Source: Bacilli bacterium (lineage in GTDB: Bacteria > Bacillota_I > Bacilli_A > RF39 > UBA660). From it: a stretch of DNA of 10,414 nucleotides. The notes beneath the pieces were generated by a model. That model worked only from the letters and a program-made list of their open reading frames with translations. It made no database searches and was not told the origin of the DNA. Position 1 is the stretch's first letter; every line of letters starts with the position of its first letter. The stretch spans positions 1 to 10,414 of the forward strand of contig CAAENH010000135.1 in assembly GCA_900757295.1 (NCBI GenBank), given 5' to 3'. This document shows positions 1 through 6,284 of the stretch, piece after piece. Position numbers and translations under genes: made by a program.

Positions 1-47
1 CATCAAAAGTTTTGGAGACTCCTATGCTACCATTATACCACGCCCCT
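1..47 (-). tRNA. tRNA-Trp (anticodon CCA), 5' part; 3' part off the left edge
   Basis: The reverse complement begins AGGGGCG (acceptor strand, bases 41-47). It continues with a D-arm containing AATGGTA, a 5-bp anticodon stem (GGAGT/ACTTT with two G-U pairs) and the 7-base loop CTCCAAA. U33 followed by CCA gives a Trp anticodon. A 4-base variable region (TGAT) and the first base of the T-stem end the window. The layout matches Firmicutes tRNA-Trp. The D-stem is imperfect, with an A-C opposition at 12-23. A CCA rather than UCA anticodon fits UGA being a stop here. The T-arm and acceptor 3' strand are not visible, so a complete fold could not be checked. Confidence 0.85.
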
Positions 48-83
48 ATGGTCGTGAATAATCAAAAAATATTCAACAAAAAT

Positions 84-92
84 ATTATATCA
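84..92 (-). promoter_or_regulatory. Extended -10 promoter of the tRNA-Trp gene
   Basis: On the minus strand the sequence reads TGATATAAT, a perfect -10 hexamer (84-89) preceded by an extended TG motif at 91-92. Transcription would start near 77, about 30 bases before the mature tRNA 5' end at 47. No good -35 box lies 17 bases upstream, as is usual for extended -10 promoters. The same nonamer recurs twice at 6261-6293. Confidence 0.6.
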
Positions 93-143
93 TGCCCAAT
101 ATCATTTTACCAGTATTTTTCATATTATATTTTAGGTGATTAT

Positions 144-566
144 ATGATTATTAACTATACAACCAAAGAACTGGAACTTCTGGCAAGGTTAATGCGAGCG
201 GAAGCTTTAGGTGAAGGAAATTTAGGAATGTTAATGGTAGGAAATGTTGTAGTCAATCGTGCTTTAGCCGAATGTTTAACTTTTAAAGATATAAGATCAA
301 TAACTGATGCTATTTATCAAAAAAATCAATTTACTGGTACCCAGTCTTCATTATTTAATGGTACACCAACTACACTTGAAAAGAATTTAGCTCAAAGAGT
401 TTTAAGAGGTGAATATTACCATCCTGCAACTAATTCATTATGGTTTTATGCACCACCAACAAACACATCTTGCAAAAATACATGGTATGACCAAAATTTA
501 GCTGGAAGATATAAGAATCATTGCTTCTATATACCAGATCCTGGAATATGTAAACAATTACATTAA
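144..566 (+). CDS. CwlJ/SleB-family cell wall (spore cortex) hydrolase
   Basis: Encodes 140 residues of the Hydrolase_2 (SleB/CwlJ) family, whose members cut cortex peptidoglycan during spore germination. Family marks are the N-terminal LLARLMRAEALGEG block, with Glu20 in the position of the conserved catalytic Glu, then VVVNRAL, IYQKNQFTG, a WFYAPP block and the closing NHCFYIP. ATG at 144 is preferred over the in-frame ATG at 12: AGGTGA (134-139) lies just upstream, and the extra 44 codons would run through the tRNA promoter and into the tRNA. From this start there is no signal peptide, and the length is almost that of B. subtilis CwlJ (142 residues). Both points favour CwlJ over the secreted, longer SleB. 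The usual CwlJ partner gene gerQ is not adjacent. The family is secure; the sporulation role is inferred. Confidence 0.8.
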   Translation: MIINYTTKELELLARLMRAEALGEGNLGMLMVGNVVVNRALAECLTFKDIRSITDAIYQKNQFTGTQSSLFNGTPTTLEKNLAQRVLRGEYYHPATNSLWFYAPPTNTSCKNTWYDQNLAGRYKNHCFYIPDPGICKQLH

Positions 567-599
567 AAAATTAGTTGAAACATCAATCAACTAATTTTT
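566..599. terminator. Bidirectional rho-independent terminator
   Basis: A perfect 13-bp inverted repeat (566-578 with 587-599, loop 579-586) has an A-run on its left arm and a T-run on its right arm, so it can terminate transcription from either side. It sits between two convergent genes and includes the stop codon of each (564-566 on plus, 598-600 on minus), leaving almost no true intergenic DNA. Confidence 0.8.
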
Positions 600-1959
600 A
601 TTTTTGCGGAATTATTAATTTTTGACCTACACTTAAAGCTGTACTTTTTAAATTATTTAATGCTTGAATATCTGATACAGTCGTGTTATATTGTCTTGCT
701 ATGCTATATAGACTGTCTCCACTTTTTACTGTGTATGTTTGATAATTATTTGTTGACGGGATTTTTAATACTTGACCTACACTTAAATTATTATTTGTAA
801 GATTATTTTCTTTTTTTAAATCTTCAACCGTAACACCATATTGGTTTGCAATTTTATATAGTGAGTCTCCACTTTTTACTGTATATAAGTCATTTGTTAT
901 TTGAGTAGGGATTATTAACTTTTGGCCGACTCTTAAAGCTGTACTTTTTAAATTATTTGCATCAATAATATCTTGAACGCTAACTTTATATTTATTGGCA
1001 ATAGCATATAAAGAATCTCCTTTTACTACTGTATATGTTGTTTCTTCCTTTGATGGAACAGTTCCTTTTACCTGCAATACTTGACCTATACTTAAATTTG
1101 TTGAAGTTATATTATTTAAGTTAATCAAATCTTGTACAGTAACATTGAATTTTTGTGCTATTTTATATAGTGAATCTCCTTTCACAACTGTATATGTTGT
1201 TTGATTATCATTTTCAGTATTAGATGATGGAGTTTTTAAAACTTGTCCAACGCTTAAATTATTACTAGTAAGATTATTTAAAGCTTTTAGCTCAGCAACA
1301 GAAGTATTTAGCTTTCTAGCAATAGACCATAATGAATCACCTTTTTGCACAACGTAATAATCAGACCCAACAACTGGAATATAAGTTGCTCCTATATAAT
1401 CTACTAAAGCACGTACAACAGCTTCTGCGTAATTTTCATAATTATTCTTTAACTGATTTACATCACTACTAGTACTATCCAAAAAACCATATTCTACAAT
1501 TATGGATTCAGTATTTCCTGTATTTCTTAACATAAAATAATAATCTTTTGATGGATCACTTGGTAATCTTCTTTGATAATACTTTCTAACATTCTGTCCT
1601 TCTTTTTCAATTTCTGTTGCTATTAAAGATGATAATGTATCATTATTTCTTAAGGCATAAATTATTTCAGCACCATCGCCACCTCCGGCATTTATGTGAT
1701 TAGAAACAACTATAACATCACCACTAGTACCATAAGCATTATTAACTCTTTCTACTCTTTCAGTAGGATTAATTGTTTCATCAGTATTTCTAATTAAAAC
1801 ATTTTTTATACCAAGATCATCTAATCTATTATGAATATATTGTGCAATTTTTAAGGTCAAATCTTTTTCAATAATTCCATTACCTGTTGCTCCACTATCA
1901 GTTCCTCCATGTCCTGCATCTATAACAATCCCTTTATAAGATCTAGTTAATCTATACAT
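598..1959 (-). CDS. N-acetylmuramoyl-L-alanine amidase with five LysM repeats
   Basis: A 453-residue zinc amidase (Amidase_3 family) that should cleave the bond between muramic acid and the stem peptide. The catalytic domain is about residues 8-190. Zinc ligands are His17 (DAGHGG), Glu31 (IEKD) and His88 (SNHIN); the catalytic Glu is Glu156 (VEYGFL). Five LysM glycan-binding repeats follow at about 201-243, 256-298, 309-351, 359-401 and 409-452, each starting Y-x-V-x-x-GDSL and joined by short Ser/Thr/Asn linkers. The start is supported by a full AGGAGG at 1967-1972. There is no signal peptide or membrane segment, which is odd for a wall hydrolase. It lies 56 bases after the sortase gene with no convincing promoter of its own, so it is probably the last gene of the adhesin-sortase operon. 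Endolysin ancestry is possible but no phage gene is nearby. Confidence 0.9.
   Translation of the reverse strand: MYRLTRSYKGIVIDAGHGGTDSGATGNGIIEKDLTLKIAQYIHNRLDDLGIKNVLIRNTDETINPTERVERVNNAYGTSGDVIVVSNHINAGGGDGAEIIYALRNNDTLSSLIATEIEKEGQNVRKYYQRRLPSDPSKDYYFMLRNTGNTESIIVEYGFLDSTSSDVNQLKNNYENYAEAVVRALVDYIGATYIPVVGSDYYVVQKGDSLWSIARKLNTSVAELKALNNLTSNNLSVGQVLKTPSSNTENDNQTTYTVVKGDSLYKIAQKFNVTVQDLINLNNITSTNLSIGQVLQVKGTVPSKEETTYTVVKGDSLYAIANKYKVSVQDIIDANNLKSTALRVGQKLIIPTQITNDLYTVKSGDSLYKIANQYGVTVEDLKKENNLTNNNLSVGQVLKIPSTNNYQTYTVKSGDSLYSIARQYNTTVSDIQALNNLKSTALSVGQKLIIPQK
632..958. repeat. Direct repeats inside the LysM array, 300-bp period
   Basis: A 27-base block at 632-658 is repeated without change at 932-958, exactly 300 bp (100 codons) apart. 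It encodes the NLKSTAL region of LysM repeats 5 and 3. Repeats 1, 2 and 4 share a second type (ending LSVGQVLK or similar), so the array looks built by duplication of two-repeat units. Homologous recombination across these blocks could add or remove two LysM modules in frame. Confidence 0.75.
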
Positions 1960-2015
1960 AAGTAAACCTCCTAAAATATTGTATGAATATTTATAAATTA
2001 GGACACTAAACTATT

Positions 2016-2564
2016 TCATTGTTTTTCTGCTTTTATAACCAATTGTTTATTTTTATTTAATTTAGAACAAGTTGTTAAATAAAGAACATTTTGCTCTTTT
2101 GCTATTTGCAAAAGATGGTTTTTCTCTATTTCAGTTTTATCTATAACTTTATAGTTATAATATTTATTTTCAAAATACAAATTAATAGTATCATTTTCTT
2201 CTAGTAAATCAAGATTGTTGAAAAAAGCAATAGTAGCATTTCCAGAGTGTGAAGCCAACACAATAGTACTATTTATATCAAAAGCTTCTGGATATAATAA
2301 TGTGACATTTTTATCTACATTATTATTAATTGAATCATAATTATAAATTTCTCTTACTAATTTAATCTTTGGTATTTCCAACTTAAATAATGGTATATCA
2401 TTATGTACTTCTTCTTTTAAATCTAGATAAGACAACCTAATATTTGAAAAGTCCTTTTTACCTACATTTGTATTAAATCCGTTCATAGTAATATTAGTTT
2501 TGCTAATAGAAAATGGAATTATCATCATTAACACAAAAACGAATAATAAGTTAATTAATTTCAT
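2016..2564 (-). CDS. Sortase-family transpeptidase
   Basis: A 182-residue membrane-anchored sortase, expected to cleave the sorting signal of the neighbouring adhesin and join it to the cell wall. An N-terminal hydrophobic anchor (about 3-20) is followed by a sortase barrel starting at LEIPKIKL (62-69). Catalytic His106 lies in ASHSGN and Cys166 in YLTTCS. No arginine follows the Cys: the tail has Lys173-Gln174 where the catalytic Arg usually stands. Start 2564 is preferred over the in-frame ATG at 2576 because it forms an ATGA overlap with the upstream stop and has GGAAG at a good distance, whereas 2576 has no ribosome binding site. The stop is TGA. Size and lack of insertions resemble class D or E housekeeping-type sortases, but the class is not certain. 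Confidence 0.85.
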   Translation of the reverse strand: MKLINLLFVFVLMMIIPFSISKTNITMNGFNTNVGKKDFSNIRLSYLDLKEEVHNDIPLFKLEIPKIKLVREIYNYDSINNNVDKNVTLLYPEAFDINSTIVLASHSGNATIAFFNNLDLLEENDTINLYFENKYYNYKVIDKTEIEKNHLLQIAKEQNVLYLTTCSKLNKNKQLVIKAEKQ

Positions 2565-4039
2565 ATAGTCTTCCATTTTTTTAAAACTAAACTAAATATT
2601 CCATATATTATAAATAAATTTATATAAACATTATTCTTTCTATCAGCAAAAGTTTCAGGAACCTTAATCGTTAATTCAGGATAGTCAATTAATTTTTTAT
2701 TTACTGTTTCACTAATTGTTTCATCAATTACAATTGTAAAATCATCTACCTTTTTATAACCATTTTTTGAATTTTTTTGTTTAAAAATATAAGTTCCATA
2801 AGGCAATGATATTTTAAAATTACCTTGGTTATCCGTTTTTAAAGTTTTATAAACATTAGATTCACCTTGTTTATAAATTTCAAAAATAACTCCATCTTCA
2901 TTAATTTCTTGATTAGTGTCTTTATTAATATATACTTTATTTATCTTTACCACTTTTTCCTTTTGCTTTTCATAAACATTTAAATTTTCATTTAAATTAT
3001 TAATATCTAGATTGACTGTATACTCATTTACATCTAATTCATAACCATAGCTTGCCTTTGCTTCTTTTATATAATATTTTCCTATTGGCAAATTTTTTAT
3101 TTCACTCATTCCATTTGCATCCGTTACAAATCTACCAACAATATTTTTTGCTTCATCATATAAAATATACTCAGCATTTTGCAATGATACATTCTTGTTT
3201 ATGACTCCATCTTTATCTTTTTTTATCAATTTGATACTCCCAGACACAAATTCAATGTTTAAACTAGTTTTAACACTTTCATAGTTTCCAACTGCCATAA
3301 CATTTTGACTATTACCACTTACATATATTAATGGAATATTTTTATACTTATTTGTTTGTTTAACAAGATTAATGCTAATATTTTTTGCTTCAGTACTTTT
3401 AATAGTAAGTAAATTATTATTTTTAATAATATTGTCATTACTTTCTATTTCAAATAAATTTAATACATTATTTTCATCATTAAGTTGATAATCTTTTCCA
3501 ATCGAAAATTTATATGAATTATTTGCAAAGCTAGGCAACTTATAATGGTTGTTAACTAAGTTTAAAATTTCATTCATTTCATTTTCATAAAGATTAATTC
3601 TATCGCCATTTAAACGATCAGTAAAATAGAAATCAGCATCTTTATCTATTTCCTTCCATATAAGCATTTGAGTAACTGTATACCAATAATTATTTTGATG
3701 ATTATTATATCCATAACCATAATAAGCTATTAACTTTACTCTATCTAAAGTAGTTTTAGAAATATCATTAAAATCAATAGTTTCTTGATATTCTTGACTT
3801 TCATCTATTATTACCCATGGTTCTAAACAATATACAAATTTATTATCTGACGCACGATAAATCCACTGCGACCTTAAATATTTCTTGGTATCTCCTTTTA
3901 CTTTTTTTAAATATATTTTATCAACATAATCACCAACTATCATTGATTCAGCTTTTACATTTGAAATCAATAAAAAACTACTTATAACTACTACAATAAT
4001 ACTTAATATTCTAATTTTTCTATTTTTCAATTTCTTCAT
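2561..4039 (-). CDS. Thioester-domain surface adhesin with two SpaA/Cna-B domains and a sorting signal
   Basis: A 492-residue secreted, wall-anchored protein. A signal peptide (1-30, basic start, hydrophobic 11-26, VKA|ES cleavage) precedes a TQXA-type thioester domain. There Cys71 (FVYCLEP) and Gln124 (VTQMLIW) are the pair expected to form an internal Cys-Gln thioester that can bond covalently to host amines; Cys71 is the only cysteine. An unassigned beta-rich stretch (about 175-265) is followed by SpaA/Cna-B-like domains at about 267-356 and 364-449. The first has the usual Glu326 (YIKEAKA); in the second the matching position is Gln421. The C-terminus is VPETF (460-464), a hydrophobic helix (about 471-486) and KKWK, a non-canonical sorting signal. 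The start at 4039 has AAGGAG at 4045-4050; the longer frame from 4069 would include this site and lacks one of its own. Its stop overlaps the sortase start (ATGA). Confidence 0.88.
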   Translation of the reverse strand: MKKLKNRKIRILSIIVVVISSFLLISNVKAESMIVGDYVDKIYLKKVKGDTKKYLRSQWIYRASDNKFVYCLEPWVIIDESQEYQETIDFNDISKTTLDRVKLIAYYGYGYNNHQNNYWYTVTQMLIWKEIDKDADFYFTDRLNGDRINLYENEMNEILNLVNNHYKLPSFANNSYKFSIGKDYQLNDENNVLNLFEIESNDNIIKNNNLLTIKSTEAKNISINLVKQTNKYKNIPLIYVSGNSQNVMAVGNYESVKTSLNIEFVSGSIKLIKKDKDGVINKNVSLQNAEYILYDEAKNIVGRFVTDANGMSEIKNLPIGKYYIKEAKASYGYELDVNEYTVNLDINNLNENLNVYEKQKEKVVKINKVYINKDTNQEINEDGVIFEIYKQGESNVYKTLKTDNQGNFKISLPYGTYIFKQKNSKNGYKKVDDFTIVIDETISETVNKKLIDYPELTIKVPETFADRKNNVYINLFIIYGIFSLVLKKWKTI

Positions 4040-4048
4040 AATATCTCC

Positions 4049-4101
4049 TTTCGCCAAATAAAATAGCAAATAGAGAAATTTTTTACAAATAGCGAAAATA
4101 G
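4049..4101 (-). promoter_or_regulatory. Possible leader hairpin at the adhesin ribosome binding site, with AAATAG repeats
   Basis: TTTCGC (4097-4092) can pair with GCGAAA (4054-4049), and the latter overlaps the Shine-Dalgarno AAGGAG. Between and around the arms, four plus-strand copies of AAATAG start at 4061, 4068, 4087 and 4096. The arms are only 6 bp with a loop of about 37 bases, and the predicted transcription start falls right at the first arm, so this is tentative. Confidence 0.25.
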
Positions 4102-4102
4102 C

Positions 4103-4111
4103 ATTATCACA
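4103..4111 (-). promoter_or_regulatory. Candidate extended -10 promoter of the adhesin-sortase-amidase operon
   Basis: The minus strand reads TGTGATAAT: a 5/6 -10 hexamer (4103-4108) with an extended TG at 4110-4111. It would start transcription near 4096, about 57 bases before the adhesin ATG. The region upstream is T-rich without a clear -35. It lies between the htrA terminator and the adhesin gene, where a promoter is required. Confidence 0.45.
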
Positions 4112-4199
4112 ATATAATCAAAACAAAAACATTAATAAAAAAATCTAAAATTACAATTTTTAACACTATTAATAATTAAAAATCATATTTTTGTATAAA

Positions 4200-4229
4200 T
4201 AAAAAAACTGTTAGCTTTCACTAGCAGTT
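4200..4229 (-). terminator. Rho-independent terminator of the Abi_2-htrA operon
   Basis: On the minus strand, a 9-bp stem (4221-4229 with 4206-4214, one G-U pair) and a 6-base loop (4215-4220) are followed by a run of T residues (4207-4201, then mostly T). The stem begins inside the last htrA codons and its second arm contains the htrA stop (4211-4213). It separates htrA from the adhesin operon. Confidence 0.8.
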
Positions 4230-5308
4230 AATTTTACTTTAACAATATTTTCCTTATCATTTCTTACATATTTTAATTCAACTGTATCACCAACATTATA
4301 TTTATATAAATAGTATCTTAACTCTGCAATAGATGTAATATCATTATCACCAAGTTTTGTAATTATATCACCCTTTTGTAATCCTGCTTTATCTGCAGCC
4401 GAATCAGTTTGAACACTAGCAACTACAACACCTTTAGTTTTTGAACTTACACTAACTCCATTGGAATATAAAGAGTATAAATCATTTGAATCAATCATAG
4501 ACACTCCTAAAAGTGGTCTAATTGTTTTTGTTCCACTAACTATTTTATTAGCATAATCTAAAGCATCTTCTATTGGAATTGCAAATCCCATTCCTTCAAC
4601 ACCAGACGAAACTAATTTCATTGAAGTTATGCCTATTACTTCACCATTAGAGTTTGCTAGAGGTCCACCACTATTACCAGAGTTTATAGCAGCATCAGTT
4701 TGAATAACTTTCATTATCCAATCACTAGAACTACTATTAGATAAACTTACTTCAACCATTCTATCTTTACCAGAAAGTATTCCTCTTGTAACTGTCCATG
4801 AATATGCATTATCAAGTGGTGCTCCAACAGCAAATACAGTATCCCCTAACTTAGTATTTTCACTACTTCCTAATTCAGCAACACTAATAACCTCATTAGA
4901 ATTAACCTCTAATACTGCTATATCTGCATATTCGTCTTTACCAACAATCTTAGTAGATACTTGTTTATTATTTGTAAACACTGCATAAACTTCATCTCCA
5001 CCATCAACAACATGATTATTTGTTAATATATATGCTTTATCATTATCTTTTTTATAAACAAATCCAGTTCCACTAGAAACTTGTTGTTTACTTTTATATG
5101 TTTCAACAACTACAACTGAGTCATAAACTTTTTCTACTGCATCAGATATTCCTTTATCATTTACAGTTACTTCTTTTTCACTTTTATTTATATTTGTAAC
5201 TGTTTTACTCGGTAAAAAATGGAATACTAAATACATTCCAGCTGCTCCTACAATAACAGCAATAATACTACAAATTATAACAACAATTTTATTATTATTC
5301 TTTTCCAT
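4211..5308 (-). CDS. htrA: Membrane-anchored HtrA/DegP-type serine protease with one PDZ domain
   Basis: A 365-residue HtrA-family protease that should degrade misfolded exported proteins at the outer face of the membrane. A short cytoplasmic start is followed by a membrane anchor (about 8-31) and a low-complexity linker. The trypsin-like domain is about 55-260 with the full triad His99 (TNNHVV), Asp129 (YADIAV) and Ser213 (GNSGGPL). A single PDZ domain (about 265-362) carries the RPLLGV entry and KAGLQKGDII. Length and layout match Bacillus HtrA/HtrB/YyxA and Streptococcus HtrA; which paralogue it represents cannot be told. GAGG upstream and a TAATG junction (stop of the upstream Abi_2 gene sharing one base with the htrA ATG) show translational coupling. 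Control would therefore come from the shared promoter near 6261; no CssR-type site was recognised. Confidence 0.92.
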   Translation of the reverse strand: MEKNNNKIVVIICSIIAVIVGAAGMYLVFHFLPSKTVTNINKSEKEVTVNDKGISDAVEKVYDSVVVVETYKSKQQVSSGTGFVYKKDNDKAYILTNNHVVDGGDEVYAVFTNNKQVSTKIVGKDEYADIAVLEVNSNEVISVAELGSSENTKLGDTVFAVGAPLDNAYSWTVTRGILSGKDRMVEVSLSNSSSSDWIMKVIQTDAAINSGNSGGPLANSNGEVIGITSMKLVSSGVEGMGFAIPIEDALDYANKIVSGTKTIRPLLGVSMIDSNDLYSLYSNGVSVSSKTKGVVVASVQTDSAADKAGLQKGDIITKLGDNDITSIAELRYYLYKYNVGDTVELKYVRNDKENIVKVKLTASES

Positions 5309-6240
5309 TAATCTAACCTCGCTATTTCGTTATAATTTTTAGGAAAGCCTATTCTATCAAGCACTTTGTCAATGCTTATAACATTTAACTTTCCTTCTAA
5401 AGAATCTATTTCATAAGAAATTTCATTTATCAACATTTTAAATTCATCAGGTCTTAATAAATACTTCAAAATAATAATTAATGCAAATAAATCATCTTTA
5501 CCATATATATATTCTCCATCCATTTTAGGAATATTTAATTTTTCATGATATTTATTATTTTCAATCACTCTTTGTGTTCTATGATCATATAAAATATCCT
5601 CATGCGCACACAAATTACGATAATTTGCTAAGATAGGTAAATACACTAACAAGTCTTCACTACTAACATTAAATATTTTAGCTATATCAACTTGATCTTC
5701 TGGTTTTAAAATAGTAAACATTTCACTAACAATTCCAAATGATAGGACTTTAACCACTATCCATAAAGGAATATACCCATAATTAGAAATATAATGCATA
5801 GTAGCAGAATGTTGTCCTCCATTAACTCTAATCTGTCTTTTCATTTTTTTTATTAAATCATTTACCTGTTTAGATTTAGAAGATACATTAGTAAAATTAC
5901 TTGGATTTAAATAGTTTTTTTCACGATATCCATACTTTTTAGATAATTGATAAGAAAATATACTTTTTAAATTATTTTCAATAATTAATAAATTTTTAAA
6001 AATTATATTCCTAATTTGTCTGTCAAAATTAAACATAGCATACAATTCTCTAAAATTAGTATTTGGTATAAACATTCTATCTCTTGGTGTTTTTAAAAAC
6101 AATTGTCTATAACCACTTAAAAAGAAATAATTTTCTCTAAGTAATATATCCTTAGCATAATCAACATCATCAATTACTAATCCCTTATCTTTTAAAATGT
6201 CAATTTGCTCATCCAATGTTTTAAAAGACTTAATATTCAT
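5308..6240 (-). CDS. Abi_2 (AbiD/AbiF-like) HEPN-superfamily protein
   Basis: A 310-residue protein of the Abi_2 family, named after lactococcal abortive-infection proteins AbiD and AbiF. Family marks are the N-terminal TLDEQIDILKDKGLVI block, LLRENYFFLSGY, FDRQIRNIIFKNLLIIENNL (residues 72-91), HYISNYGYIPLW (149-160) and RNLCAHEDILY (208-218). Arg208-x4-His213 is the HEPN-type R-x4-6-H motif, which in that superfamily is linked to metal-independent RNA cleavage. No signal peptide or membrane segment is present. The start has a strong GGTGAGG site (6251-6245). It is the first gene of an operon with htrA (TAATG overlap) and has a promoter at 6261-6269. No toxin-antitoxin partner, phage or plasmid gene is adjacent, so a defence role is inferred from the family only and a housekeeping role is possible. 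Confidence 0.88.
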   Translation of the reverse strand: MNIKSFKTLDEQIDILKDKGLVIDDVDYAKDILLRENYFFLSGYRQLFLKTPRDRMFIPNTNFRELYAMFNFDRQIRNIIFKNLLIIENNLKSIFSYQLSKKYGYREKNYLNPSNFTNVSSKSKQVNDLIKKMKRQIRVNGGQHSATMHYISNYGYIPLWIVVKVLSFGIVSEMFTILKPEDQVDIAKIFNVSSEDLLVYLPILANYRNLCAHEDILYDHRTQRVIENNKYHEKLNIPKMDGEYIYGKDDLFALIIILKYLLRPDEFKMLINEISYEIDSLEGKLNVISIDKVLDRIGFPKNYNEIARLD

Positions 6241-6260
6241 TAGACCTCACCTATTTTATG

Positions 6261-6269
6261 ATTATATCA
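6261..6269 (-). promoter_or_regulatory. Extended -10 promoter of the Abi_2-htrA operon
   Basis: The minus strand reads TGATATAAT (-10 hexamer 6261-6266, TG at 6268-6269). Transcription would start near 6254, giving a short leader that just includes the GGTGAGG site. The place for a -35 box is taken up by the opposing promoter, and no TTGACA-like hexamer is seen. Confidence 0.65.
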
Positions 6270-6274
6270 CAAAA

Positions 6275-6284
6275 TACAATTGTA
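6275..6284. promoter_or_regulatory. 10-bp palindrome between divergent promoters (candidate operator)
   Basis: TACAATTGTA is a perfect palindrome in the 15-base gap between the two opposed TGATATAAT elements, where a repressor or activator could act on both promoters at once. It is AT-rich, so chance occurrence is possible; the position is what makes it notable. Confidence 0.35.

Noticed and set aside
121-130. CATATTATA before the cwlJ-like gene, resembling a sigma-K or sigma-E -10 box
   Set aside because: No suitable -35 partner, and the implied start would fall in the ribosome binding site.
12-143. In-frame N-terminal extension of the cwlJ-like gene from an ATG at 12
   Set aside because: It would translate across the tRNA-Trp gene and its promoter and has no ribosome binding site. 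The ATG at 144 has AGGTGA and gives the family length.
1978-1985. CATACAAT upstream of the LysM amidase (minus strand), identical to the sporulation sigma-E -10 consensus
   Set aside because: A transcript from it would begin at or inside the Shine-Dalgarno sequence, and no matching -35 lies at the right distance. AT-rich DNA gives such matches easily.
4040-4069. Longer adhesin start at 4069
   Set aside because: It would place ten residues, including a translated Shine-Dalgarno, before a standard signal peptide. The ATG at 4039 has AAGGAG at the right distance.
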